Below are positions 23,363-31,525 of a stretch of 33,100 bases of DNA, piece by piece (position 1 is the first letter of the stretch; each line of letters starts with the position of its first letter). Made by a program: the position numbers and the translations under genes. The stretch spans positions 1-33,100 of the forward strand of contig JBBQKP010000010.1 in the NCBI GenBank assembly GCA_038326995.1, given 5' to 3'. Source of the stretch: JBBQKP01 sp038326995. Lineage in GTDB: Bacteria > Planctomycetota > Phycisphaerae > Tepidisphaerales > Tepidisphaeraceae. The notes under the pieces were generated by a model that was not told where the DNA came from, searched no databases, and saw only the letters and a program-made list of their open reading frames with translations.

Positions 23363-25411
23363 ATGAGCCTTTTCCTCACCGAAGCCGAACGATCATTCAT
23401 CAACTCGACGTACACCGACGGCGCTACCGCGCGGCTGTATTGGACGACGCTCAATCGCGTGATGCGGCGAGCCGAATCGCCCGGGTTGATGTCGTCGAGC
23501 GACACGGCAATGTGGTGGCACGCCGCCGAGGAGGTCATCTGTGACGCGGCGATGATGCACGCGCTCAAGCCTTCAGCCCAGTTGGGCGCATGGTTGCGGG
23601 ATGCGACGATGAGCATCGTTCGCCGGTCCGAAGGCGAATGGATCGGCCCGCCATTTCGAGGGCGTGCGTCGCCGCCGGTTGCGGAGTTGGAGACCGGACA
23701 CTTGATGCGGGCGGTGGCCGTCGCGTTGGACCTCGCGCCCGTTGTGTTTACTCCCGCAGAGCTTGAGGAGGCGAAGGACGTGCTGCGCAGTCGTGCGATT
23801 CCTATGGCGCTTCGGCACCTGGAGTCGCACCGCGGGCTGCACAACCATCGCTGCGTCGTGAACGCGGGGCTAGCCGTCGCCGGGGCGGTGCTGAACGATG
23901 CCGAAGCGATGACCGCCGCGGCGAAGGAATTCTCGCTCTATCTCGGCGCCTATCAATCGGACGGCACCTACGCCGAGACACTGCAGTATGCCAACTACGC
24001 GACATGGTCGATGATGCTCGTGTACGAGGCGCTGGTTCGTCGCGACCTGACGTGGGCCAGTCGGCTGGACATGACGCGGTACGCGGGCTTCGCGCGTTGG
24101 GCGGCGTACAGCTTCATGTACCGCAAGCCCCTGGCCGGCCTGGGGCAGGTGCCGCGTCCCAGATCGGTGAACTTCGGCGATTCCGCCGCCATCTTTTCTC
24201 CTTCTGCCGAACTACTGCTGCACATCTCAGCAAGGGCGAAACAAAGCCACCCGGTTGATGCCGCGCTGGCGAGCTGGCTTTACGAAGTGTGCGACAGTTC
24301 GGCCCCCGCCGCGCCGCCGCACGACCAGGCGAGTTTCGGGTTCGTCCCCAGGCCGGGTTTCCTCACCATGCCGCTGCTGGCGCACGCCGCAGCCGCGAAA
24401 TCTCCCGAGCAGCTAAAGCTTTCCAGTCTGGGCACGTTCAGTTGCGGCGATGTCGTCGCCCGAGACGCCTGGGACGGCCGAACCGTGCTTGCCGTTCGTG
24501 CGGAGAATGATCCGAAGAACGTCGTCAGCCATCTCCACGGCGACCTCAACAGTTGCATCCTGGTTCACAACACCGAACGCCTGCTGATCGATCCGGGACA
24601 TAGTTGTTACCGCGGCATCTTTCACGACTACGAACGACGCTCCGTCACACACAATACCTGCACGTTTTTCGATCCGATCGAAGCGCGATACATCGAACAG
24701 TCCGGGCCGAACAATCGAATGATCGACGCCGACGACACGCTCGGCCCGCCGATCCGACGCGGCGTGCGCCAGTTGATCGCGAAAACCGACGGCCCGCTGA
24801 CGGTGATTTCTTCCGATGCCGCCGGCGTCTACGGGGCACCGCTCGAAAGTTTCGTTCGCACATGGATGCTTTGCGGCACGCATGTCGTTTTCGTCGTCGA
24901 TCAGATCCGCTCGTCCAGGCCGCTGGTCACGCAATGGAACTGGCTGCTGAACAACCGCGACGGGGCGCTGGACATGAAGGCGATCGAGCCGGACCGATTG
25001 ATCGTCCGTCGCGCCGACGCGGGGATGAAGATCATCCACATGGGCGGCGCCGCGCTGGGCGGGCCCAAGTATGCGGTGGTTCACGACTGCTATCACCCAC
25101 TGCCGGGCCAGATCGGCGAAGGCCGACAGGGTAGCGGCTGGCTGATGAACTGGCGTGAGAGAACGGCACGGGCCGAGCGGACGGTGGTGCATGCAATCAT
25201 GCTCGACGACGCCGGCCGAATCGCCGGGTGGCATCTCATGCAGGGCGAAGACGGCATCACCGTCCAGGGCCCGGGCGGACGCATCGACTGGCGGCTTCGC
25301 GTCGATGAAGCGTCCGGCGAGTTTGCCGTGATCGACGGCTGCGGCGGCGACCGTTGGCTCATCAACCCTGAAGCCGGCGACATGAAGCGTCTGCCAACTC
25401 AATCCAGATAA
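23363..25411 (+). CDS. Heparinase II/III-family polysaccharide lyase
   Basis: This 682-residue protein has the two parts of the heparinase II/III superfamily. The N-terminal alpha-toroid (about 1-330) includes SHRGLHNHRCVVNAG and YQSDGTYAETLQYANY, the conserved Asn-His and Tyr region used for catalysis. The C-terminal beta-domain has the hallmark HLHGDLNSCILVHN with His390 and His392, then LLIDPGHSCYRGIFH and SVTHNTCTF. Members cleave uronic-acid glycosidic bonds by beta-elimination (heparin, alginate, ulvan and others). There is no signal peptide, so it looks like a cytoplasmic oligosaccharide lyase feeding the unsaturated-uronyl hydrolase two genes upstream. The gap after the RraA-like gene is only 14 bases. 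The polymer attacked cannot be told from sequence by eye. Confidence 0.9.
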   Translation: MSLFLTEAERSFINSTYTDGATARLYWTTLNRVMRRAESPGLMSSSDTAMWWHAAEEVICDAAMMHALKPSAQLGAWLRDATMSIVRRSEGEWIGPPFRGRASPPVAELETGHLMRAVAVALDLAPVVFTPAELEEAKDVLRSRAIPMALRHLESHRGLHNHRCVVNAGLAVAGAVLNDAEAMTAAAKEFSLYLGAYQSDGTYAETLQYANYATWSMMLVYEALVRRDLTWASRLDMTRYAGFARWAAYSFMYRKPLAGLGQVPRPRSVNFGDSAAIFSPSAELLLHISARAKQSHPVDAALASWLYEVCDSSAPAAPPHDQASFGFVPRPGFLTMPLLAHAAAAKSPEQLKLSSLGTFSCGDVVARDAWDGRTVLAVRAENDPKNVVSHLHGDLNSCILVHNTERLLIDPGHSCYRGIFHDYERRSVTHNTCTFFDPIEARYIEQSGPNNRMIDADDTLGPPIRRGVRQLIAKTDGPLTVISSDAAGVYGAPLESFVRTWMLCGTHVVFVVDQIRSSRPLVTQWNWLLNNRDGALDMKAIEPDRLIVRRADAGMKIIHMGGAALGGPKYAVVHDCYHPLPGQIGEGRQGSGWLMNWRERTARAERTVVHAIMLDDAGRIAGWHLMQGEDGITVQGPGGRIDWRLRVDEASGEFAVIDGCGGDRWLINPEAGDMKRLPTQSR

Positions 25412-25453
25412 AACCAGATAAAACCAAGTGTAAAGTTTAGACCAAAGGTCAAG

Positions 25454-26482
25454 ATGATTTCTGCATCCTACGAGCGTAACCACACCATCCGCATCGGCCC
25501 GTGCGTGCCCGTTACGCCGGGCGACGACGACGTTCAAATCCGCGTCGCCTTCGGCGGAATCTGCGGGACCGACCTGCACATCTACCACGGAAAAATGGAC
25601 TGGCGCACCGGCGAATCCCGCGTGATCGGCCACGAGATTTCAGGATCGATCGCCAGCGTCGGCGTGAACGTACACGGCCTGAAGGTCGGCGACCCCGTCA
25701 CCGTGATGCCCTTGTTGCCGTGCGGCAATTGCCCCGCGTGCGCCGCCGGGCACAGTCATATTTGCCACAATCTAAAGTTTCTAGGTATCGACGCGGCCGG
25801 TGGTTTTCAGTCGCTCTGGACCGTTCCCGCCCACACAGTGCTGCCGCTTCCAAAATCGCTTTCGCTTAAGCACGCCGCGCTGATCGAGCCGATCGCGGTG
25901 GCGTGCCACGACGTTCGACTCGGGCGTGTGACGGCGGGCGAGTTCGTCGTTGTGCTCGGCGGCGGGCCGATCGGGGCGCTGATCGCGTTCGTGGCACGCC
26001 AGGCCGGGGCGCGTGTATTGGTTTCGGAGATCAACCCGCACCGATTGGCCGCACTAAAAAAGATCGGGATCGACGCCGTCGATCCGACCGCGATCGACCT
26101 TCCCAAACACGTGAACGATCAGACCGGCGGGGCCGGCGCGGACGCGGTGTTCGAGGTGACCGGCCACAAGAGCGGCATCGAGATGGCGACCAAACTTCCC
26201 CGCACCCGGGGCCGAATCATCGCAGTCGGCATCTTCAGCGAACCTCCGCCGGTGGACCTTTTCCGATTCTTCTGGCGCGAGTTGCAGCTGATCGGCGCGC
26301 GGGTCTACGAGCGCGAGGATTTCGCCAGGGCGATCGAACTGGCAGCGTCGGGGTCTTTGCCGCTTGAGTCGCTGATCTCGGACGTCGTTCCGCTTGCGGG
26401 CCTGCGCGACGCGCTGGATCGCATGGGCGGGTCGGGCGACGTGATGAAAATTCTTGTGAACTGCGACACGGAGGCGAAGTGA
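25454..26482 (+). CDS. Zinc-dependent medium-chain alcohol/sugar dehydrogenase
   Basis: This 342-residue enzyme belongs to the zinc MDR superfamily. Cys37 in GGICGTD and His60-Glu61 in VIGHEISG are the catalytic zinc ligands. Cys90, Cys93, Cys96 and Cys104 form the structural zinc lobe. The nucleotide fold starts at VVVLGGGPIGALIAF. It resembles the L-idonate/threonine/sorbitol dehydrogenase branch, which oxidises hydroxyl groups of sugars and sugar acids using NAD(P). Its place between the lyase and KduD suggests oxidation of a sugar or aldonate freed with the uronate. Its stop overlaps the next start (GTGA, 26479-26482), so the two are translationally coupled. The precise substrate is unknown. 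Confidence 0.9.
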   Translation: MISASYERNHTIRIGPCVPVTPGDDDVQIRVAFGGICGTDLHIYHGKMDWRTGESRVIGHEISGSIASVGVNVHGLKVGDPVTVMPLLPCGNCPACAAGHSHICHNLKFLGIDAAGGFQSLWTVPAHTVLPLPKSLSLKHAALIEPIAVACHDVRLGRVTAGEFVVVLGGGPIGALIAFVARQAGARVLVSEINPHRLAALKKIGIDAVDPTAIDLPKHVNDQTGGAGADAVFEVTGHKSGIEMATKLPRTRGRIIAVGIFSEPPPVDLFRFFWRELQLIGARVYEREDFARAIELAASGSLPLESLISDVVPLAGLRDALDRMGGSGDVMKILVNCDTEAK

Positions 26483-27249
26483 GCATCCTCGATTCATTCA
26501 AGCTCGACGGACAGACGGCTGTCGTGACCGGCGCCCGGCGCGGCATCGGCCTGGCGATCGCGGTCGCGCTGGCCCAGGCGGGGGCGGACATCATCGGTGT
26601 CAGCGCGACCCTCGACCCCGACGGCGGCGAAGTAGCGCGCCTCGTGACAGCGGCGGGGCGGTCGTTCAAGGGCTATGCCTGCGACTTCCAGAGCCGCGAC
26701 GCAGTGAAGGCGTTCATTCAAAAGCTGCGGCATGACGAGAAGCAAGTCGACATCCTGGTTAACAACGCTGGCACGATCCAGCGAATGCCCGCATCCATAC
26801 ATTCTGACGAAGCCTGGGACGAGGTGCTGAACGTGAACCTCACCGCGCCGTTCATCCTTAGCCGCGAGATCGGAAAAGACATGCTGTCGCGTCGCAAGGG
26901 AAAGATCATTTTCACCGCATCGCTTCTGAGCTTTCAGGGCGGCATCAACGTGCCCGGTTATGCGGCGAGCAAAGGCGCGATCGCCCAGTTGACCAAGGCG
27001 CTCGCGAACGAATGGGCCTCACACGGCGTGAATGTGAACGCGATCGCCCCCGGCTACATCGAGACCGACAACACCGCGGCGCTGCGAAATGACCCGGCCC
27101 GCGCGACCGCGATCCTGTCGCGCATTCCCGCCGCCCGCTGGGGCGCGGCCGCCGATCTTGGTGGAGCCGCCGTGTTTCTCGCGTCGCGCGCGTCCGACTA
27201 TGTGCATGGCACAATCTTGACGGTCGACGGCGGATGGATGGGCCGATAA
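26479..27249 (+). CDS. kduD: 2-dehydro-3-deoxy-D-gluconate 5-dehydrogenase-like SDR (KduD type)
   Basis: The start is GTG at 26479 with GGAGG four bases upstream, overlapping the dehydrogenase gene. The 256-residue SDR carries TGARRGIG (17-24), NNAGTIQR, IIFTASLLSFQGG and YAASK, then INAIAPGYIETDN-like and HGTILTVDGGWMGR at the end. The run 'SLLSFQGGINVPGYAASK' is a close fit to KduD proteins. KduD reduces 2,5-diketo-3-deoxygluconate to 2-keto-3-deoxygluconate with NADH, the step after unsaturated uronate opens. This ties the operon to uronic-acid polysaccharide use. The isomerase KduI is not in the window. The final gene of the operon; poor-coding DNA follows. Confidence 0.88.
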   Translation: MSILDSFKLDGQTAVVTGARRGIGLAIAVALAQAGADIIGVSATLDPDGGEVARLVTAAGRSFKGYACDFQSRDAVKAFIQKLRHDEKQVDILVNNAGTIQRMPASIHSDEAWDEVLNVNLTAPFILSREIGKDMLSRRKGKIIFTASLLSFQGGINVPGYAASKGAIAQLTKALANEWASHGVNVNAIAPGYIETDNTAALRNDPARATAILSRIPAARWGAAADLGGAAVFLASRASDYVHGTILTVDGGWMGR

Positions 27250-27282
27250 GCTTAGTCGTCGAGAATCAGCGTTAGTGACGTA

Positions 27283-27318
27283 TGCGATCGGGTCTGCGAT
27301 CAGCTCTGCGATCGACCG
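27283..27318 (+). repeat. Three tandem 12-nt units beginning TGCGATC
   Basis: TGCGATCGGGTC, TGCGATCAGCTC and TGCGATCGACCG lie end to end just after the kduD-like gene. Seven of twelve positions are invariant at the start of each unit. The array could be chance slippage or a small binding-site cluster; no terminator is evident nearby. Confidence 0.4.
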
Positions 27319-27514
27319 GGCGAACGATTGGCTTCAAGCGAACACGCTCCAGCAGGCTTAGGTCCGATAGTTACAGTCAACGCGGACGTGGTCAGATCGT
27401 TCTGTAAATACAGCATAATACGGCCCTTCCAGTCGGCCGATAATAGCAATTATGTTAAGTTGATCCATCGTCAGAATTGACAAACCTTGTTACTAAGCCC
27501 GGCGGCGATGGATT

Positions 27515-28000
27515 TCATCGAAATCCGTGTTGGGGGCCGATCTGTGATTCGCCCCATGCCTCTCTCACATCTGGATCAAATAGGCTCTTGCTGTCCGTAA
27601 GAATCCTCTGGCGTTCAGCGTCAGAGAGAAACTCGTGGAAGTCCGTCAACAGGAGGTCGTAAGCATTGCAAGATTCCGTCTCGACGACATTGGCTAAGAC
27701 TCGGCGGGCGTTCGAATAGTTGACGGTGAGGTTCTCGATTAGCCCGTCTATGAAGGAGAACGCCAAATTAAATGCGACGCCATCGCCATCGGAGCACTCG
27801 TTCGTCTTATAGCTGTTAAGTTTCTCTCGAACGAAATCACAGACTGTAGCGCCGAAATCCCCGCACAATTCTGGGTTATTCTCACAGAAGTCGCTGTCTC
27901 GCTCGAGGTAAACCAAATCTCTTCCAATCCAGAGCAAGACGCCCAGGACAGAACCTCTGGGGTGGTCACCCAAAGAATATAGATATAAGCAGTCTCTCAT
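27515..28000 (-). CDS. Hypothetical protein
   Basis: I do not recognise this 161-residue protein. The start at 28000 has GAGGG about five bases upstream. It is acidic, cytosolic and mostly helical in appearance, with several Cys residues (for example RDSDFCENNPELCGDF) and a C-terminal half rich in short helices (LLTDFHEFLSDAERQRILTD). No signal peptide or membrane segment is present. It lies alone in poorly coding DNA beside two decayed genes. An immunity- or accessory-type role is possible, but nothing in the sequence demonstrates it. Confidence 0.6.
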   Translation of the reverse strand: MRDCLYLYSLGDHPRGSVLGVLLWIGRDLVYLERDSDFCENNPELCGDFGATVCDFVREKLNSYKTNECSDGDGVAFNLAFSFIDGLIENLTVNYSNARRVLANVVETESCNAYDLLLTDFHEFLSDAERQRILTDSKSLFDPDVREAWGESQIGPQHGFR

Positions 28001-28174
28001 CAGGCCCTCTTGCCACCGAACTCTCCCGACTGAGCGCTGTGGCGGAAATTAACGGTATCAGTCACGCGGTAACGGAATGTTATTGCATCGATTAATTTGG
28101 TAAACACTTACGGCAGATCTGTCAACAAGCAAAGCGATAATACAAGCTCCAATTACAACCGCAAACCGCAGAAA

Positions 28175-28666
28175 TCATCGGTGACTGTGGTCAAGTGTAA
28201 TGTTTGCGTTTACGTCAGACGCCGCTGAGCGCAGGTATTGGCCCGCGCAATCGAGAGTGATCCTTTTCACTTCATCGTTCGGCATGAGGCTCTCGTCATA
28301 ATCTAGGCCGTAGTCGCCGGAGAGGTGGAACCCGCGGCAATCGTCCTCATGGAAAAAGTCCATCTTGTCGTCCTTCGGACCGATCGCGGATATGTCGATT
28401 TCGGGAGTGAGACATTCGGTGAACGTCCATTGGCTTCCCCGGGCGCGAAAGTAGAACGGCGCTTCGCCGACGCGGCCGTCCGCCTGCACCGGTACCTATC
28501 CATAAATGTCGCCCGACAAGCCGAGTGCGTGGTCGTCAATGTGCAACACCAGATCATTCCGCGTAAGTGAAACAGCCGCCGGATCGATGGCCGCCGTGCG
28601 TGCCAAGTTGTACGCAAAGCCCAGTGGGTCGTCGTTCGCCCCTGGCAAAATCGCGTTGTGACATGG
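28175..28666 (-). pseudogene. Decayed hypothetical gene with an in-frame stop
   Basis: On the minus strand one frame reads like protein on both sides of a TAG at 28496-28498. Upstream are 56 residues including GANDDPLGFAYNLARTAAID and LVLHIDDHALGLSGDIYG. Downstream are about 107 including EAPFYFRARGSQWTF and DFFHEDDCRGFHLSGDYGLD. A second in-frame stop, TAA at 28667-28669, closes the 5' side. An intact sub-frame of 104 residues could start at GTG 28489, but it lacks a ribosome site and starts two codons after the TAG. The simplest reading is one gene that has been interrupted. No family is recognised. Confidence 0.5.
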
Positions 28667-28776
28667 TTAGTCCAACTTCCCGGTTACGGATACGCACCAC
28701 GATCGGGCGGATTCGGGTGAAAACCTCTTACGCCGTAGCGATGCCTTAAGCAAGACGGATTTATCGATGAAACGGG

Positions 28777-28965
28777 TCAGGCGACAGTGCTGTCCCAGCT
28801 CGCCAGAACAAATTCTAAGACGGCGTCCGTGAACGCCTCCAACTCCGGGGCAGGCCCTTGGCCGTAGTTTACGTGCTCACCGTACCGCTTCCATTCGCAC
28901 AACGTGGGGCAGTTTATGAGATTCGTCCTCTCAAGTGTGAAGTACCGCGTGGACGGCGACGGTTT
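28777..28965 (-). pseudogene. Fragment of a hypothetical gene without a start
   Basis: A 62-codon open stretch on the minus strand ends in TGA at 28777 and has no ATG and no good alternative start. It reads convincingly as protein (RYFTLERTNLINCPTLCEWK, then EAFTDAVLEFVLASWDS). It is bounded upstream by TAG at 28966-28968, beyond which the same frame continues for ten plausible codons (VREECELKED) to another TAG. It looks like the 3' remnant of a decayed gene. Confidence 0.4.
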
Positions 28966-29209
28966 CTAGTCTTCCTTTAACTCGCATTCCTCTCTGACCT
29001 AATTTCCAGCGCACTACACCGCACTATAACGTATTGCAAGTCAGCTCCGTTCGACCATCCTCAAGTAAGGTGATGAGAGCACCCAGATCACTCGATGGAG
29101 AAGAGGAAACCGAAGGTTGCGTCTTCTCTCGTATTGAAACGAAAACAAGAGCCATAACCCTAGTCAAGCGATCCGATCCAACTCCCGACAACGCTCATCT
29201 CGAAGGCGA

Positions 29210-29518
29210 TCAAGCCGGGGTGGACGCTGGCCACCGATCGACGATCCGAATCGCAATCCCGTCGATCAGCCCGCCTACGAAAAACGGGATGAAGAACGCC
29301 AGCCAGAACCAGTTCACATAGTCCTTCGACCCCAGCGCGAACGCCATCAGGACCAGGCCAGCGATGAAGTAGATCACCCACCGCGCCGCCACGATGAACA
29401 TGCCGACCAAGACGATCGGGATGATCGTGACCGAGACCGGGACGAGGACGCACCAGAGAAATAGCCGGAGTAAAAGCCGCCCTCCCAGTGCCCCGTTTTT
29501 GTTGGCCGAGTTGGTCAT
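29210..29518 (-). CDS. Small hydrophobic membrane protein
   Basis: The 102-residue product has three probable membrane segments: about 15-40 (LFLWCVLVPVSVTIIPIVLV), 44-62 (AARWVIYFIAGLVLMAFAL) and 70-88 (FWLAFFIPFFVGGLIDG). AAGGGG stands about eight bases before the ATG, and codon third positions are mostly G or C, as in real genes nearby. It ends DRWPASTPA. No family is recognised. It follows a small gene on the same strand by 112 bases. It could be a DUF-type inner membrane protein; no function can be given. Confidence 0.7.
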   Translation of the reverse strand: MTNSANKNGALGGRLLLRLFLWCVLVPVSVTIIPIVLVGMFIVAARWVIYFIAGLVLMAFALGSKDYVNWFWLAFFIPFFVGGLIDGIAIRIVDRWPASTPA

Positions 29519-29630
29519 ATAGCTGCCCCTTTTTAGTGACCCATTTCAAGCCCGAACTAATCGCCGTTCTCAACCGGTCAAGACACTCTATTCGCGTCGT
29601 CGTTGGCTCGTGATTTCGACCTCGCCCCGA

Positions 29631-29918
29631 TCACGCGAACAATTCGAGTTGGGTCATGGGCTGATCCGGTTCGGACGGCCTCGCAACTCCGCACGGGAAT
29701 GCCGAGAGTTCGCGTTCAAGACATTTCACACGGGAGGCGGACTCGGCCAGCGACCGGTACGCGCCAGCCATCGTTGATGACCATGCGGCGACCGCTTCGA
29801 CGGGTTCCTTCTCACGCCCGGTCAATCCCGCCCCGGCCATCGCCGACGGACCAGCGTCGTACAATTGTTGATACCGTTCGCTGGCCGTGGCATTTCCTGT
29901 TGTGTACCTCAAAGACAT
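29631..29918 (-). CDS. Small hypothetical protein ending in a clamp-binding-like motif
   Basis: This 95-residue protein has good codon usage but no clear ribosome site before the ATG at 29918; the frame stays open upstream for 22 plausible codons, so the true start may lie elsewhere or the N-terminus may be lost. The body is helical (ASERYQQLYDAGPSAMAG; SRVKCLERELSAF). It ends MTQLELFA, close to the QLxLF consensus by which many bacterial proteins bind the DNA polymerase sliding clamp, and here at the very C-terminus as usual. It is divergent from the methyltransferase-like gene with about 100 bases between. It could be a small replication or repair accessory, or the remnant of a larger one. 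Confidence 0.5.
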   Translation of the reverse strand: MSLRYTTGNATASERYQQLYDAGPSAMAGAGLTGREKEPVEAVAAWSSTMAGAYRSLAESASRVKCLERELSAFPCGVARPSEPDQPMTQLELFA

Positions 29919-30016
29919 TGCCGAGGCGTCGATGTTGCGTGATTGAGATTTCCGAAATATGTCTTGACGTTTGGTTTATGTTTGGTACAAGTTCATCTCT
30001 GATCGGGGTAACTTGT

Positions 30017-31525
30017 ATGCTTCTTGTCGCCAATACATCGTCAGCGCGTAATCGAACAGCGCTTCTGGACCTGCTGTCGACTGAATTGGTTCCAATACGG
30101 CTGGAGTTGAGAAAGGGACAGGTCAAGCTTGAGCTGGTTCGATGGCGTGAGTTTTGGAAGCCGGCGATGCCGTTTTTCGAGTGCGACGCGCGACTGGTGC
30201 AACGGCTGAATCGACTCAAGCGGACATGGGAGCGATTGATTGCGCGACCAATGCAGCGTGATCGCCACCGACAATTCGCCTGGCGATACTTCGGGCTATT
30301 GCATTACACACTTCAGATCGCGCGTGCCGATCCGAGTCGCCCGGCTCCATTCGACGCGATTGAAAGGCTTGCAGGATTTGAGACCTTTACTTGCGAGGCG
30401 GCAGAGACCGAAGGTGTTTGCGCAGCAACGGCAACGCACCGCAACCCCCTGTGGGCTCTGGCTTCCGTGAGCAAGTCAAGCCCGCTTCCATCTCCAAGGC
30501 GTGTGCCGATTTTGCGACCAATCGGAGGCGACCCCGCAGGTTACTACCATTACAGGCAGATCGCACTCGCCCCCGATCGCAATGCTCATTTGCTGCTTCA
30601 TCCGGCAATCGAGGCTTCGCGCCGACAAGAAAGCTTTGACCCGATCGAACGTGCGCTTCGGTTGTGCGGTTCAAACACAGACCCCTTTGCCCGCGAGCGC
30701 GCGAGCTTGATCGCCCGTCGATTAAGCAACGGATTTTTCGAGTGGCTAAAGCCGGATTGCACCGCAATGTCAATCATCGATATTGGTGCAGGCACTGGGC
30801 ATTTGGCTGCGCGTATATTCCGAGAGGCGAAGCTTTCGATTGATTCGATTCATTTTGTCGACGCCCACCCGCCTTGTTCGGGAAGAAGCTTTGGAATGCA
30901 CGGATGCCCAGGCGATCTGCAAGCGATCGAATGGACCGTTGCGGACTATCGAGAGCTGCTTGATCGCGAGACTTGGCTGGCCCGTAATCAGCAATTTGGA
31001 ATCGCTTTTGTGTGCCGACTATTCGACAACTTAAGCACTTTCGAATTCTGCGAATTGGATTCGGCGTCGGTAAAACGAGGGCCACACGAAGCAATCACAC
31101 GAACAGTAGGCAACAGCGACCTGCATGTTGCATCAACAAGAACAGAACTTGAGGGCGGAGCGGCAATTCTTCAAGACCCGTTTCGAGATTACTTTGCGGC
31201 CCTGAAGGTACTGCAAGAGCGAAACATTCATGCGATTCGCGAGCGCACGCGCGTGGTGCCGGTTCGACGATTTAATCCCGCCGCACTAACCACACGCAAT
31301 GGCAAGAGCGTTCTATCGCAATTGCTCAGAATTGCTCGAATGATATTCATCGACGACATGGACCTGTCCGAAGATGATCTTTTACAACATCGACAGCGTT
31401 TCGGTTTGCCCGGTACCTGTGCCGTGTCGATCGAGGGCGATGGTCATCGCCCTGAGTCAAAGTCTTTCCTGCTCGGCCGGGCAGTTGACCTCACCCAAGT
31501 GCAGAAGGGACGGCGACTATGGTGA
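30017..31525 (+). CDS. Class I SAM-dependent methyltransferase-like protein with a large N-terminal region
   Basis: The chosen ATG gives 503 residues; the frame is open for 138 codons further upstream, but that part is Arg/Pro-rich, overlaps an opposite-strand gene and looks non-coding. A GGGG about nine bases upstream is a weak ribosome site. The first 250 residues are helical and basic (ERLIARPMQRDRHRQFAWRY) and unknown. SIIDIGAGTGHLAARIF (Gly257-Gly261) is motif I of the class I methyltransferase fold, followed by IHFVDAHPP at the acidic ribose-binding position. The C-terminus contains FIDDMDLSEDDLLQHRQRF. Its last 7 bases overlap the radical SAM gene, so the two are likely translated together. 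The methyl acceptor is unknown. Confidence 0.7.
   Translation: MLLVANTSSARNRTALLDLLSTELVPIRLELRKGQVKLELVRWREFWKPAMPFFECDARLVQRLNRLKRTWERLIARPMQRDRHRQFAWRYFGLLHYTLQIARADPSRPAPFDAIERLAGFETFTCEAAETEGVCAATATHRNPLWALASVSKSSPLPSPRRVPILRPIGGDPAGYYHYRQIALAPDRNAHLLLHPAIEASRRQESFDPIERALRLCGSNTDPFARERASLIARRLSNGFFEWLKPDCTAMSIIDIGAGTGHLAARIFREAKLSIDSIHFVDAHPPCSGRSFGMHGCPGDLQAIEWTVADYRELLDRETWLARNQQFGIAFVCRLFDNLSTFEFCELDSASVKRGPHEAITRTVGNSDLHVASTRTELEGGAAILQDPFRDYFAALKVLQERNIHAIRERTRVVPVRRFNPAALTTRNGKSVLSQLLRIARMIFIDDMDLSEDDLLQHRQRFGLPGTCAVSIEGDGHRPESKSFLLGRAVDLTQVQKGRRLW

Noticed and set aside
24413..25633. Minus-strand open frame of about 400 codons opposite the lyase and dehydrogenase genes
   Set aside because: Same reason: a shadow of genes with recognised catalytic motifs and proper starts.
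28490..28968. Amber codon recoding, since TAG interrupts two protein-like frames
   Set aside because: The intact xylanase gene in the same window ends with TAG, a TAA also interrupts one of the frames, and no recoding element is seen; decay is simpler.
29034..29321. 95-codon plus-strand open frame
   Set aside because: Overlaps the small membrane protein gene on the other strand, which has a ribosome site, GC3-rich codons and clear membrane segments.
29603..30016. N-terminal extension of the methyltransferase-like protein
   Set aside because: Arg/Pro-rich, overlaps an opposite-strand gene with better codon usage, and has no ribosome site; the ATG at 30017 is preferred.
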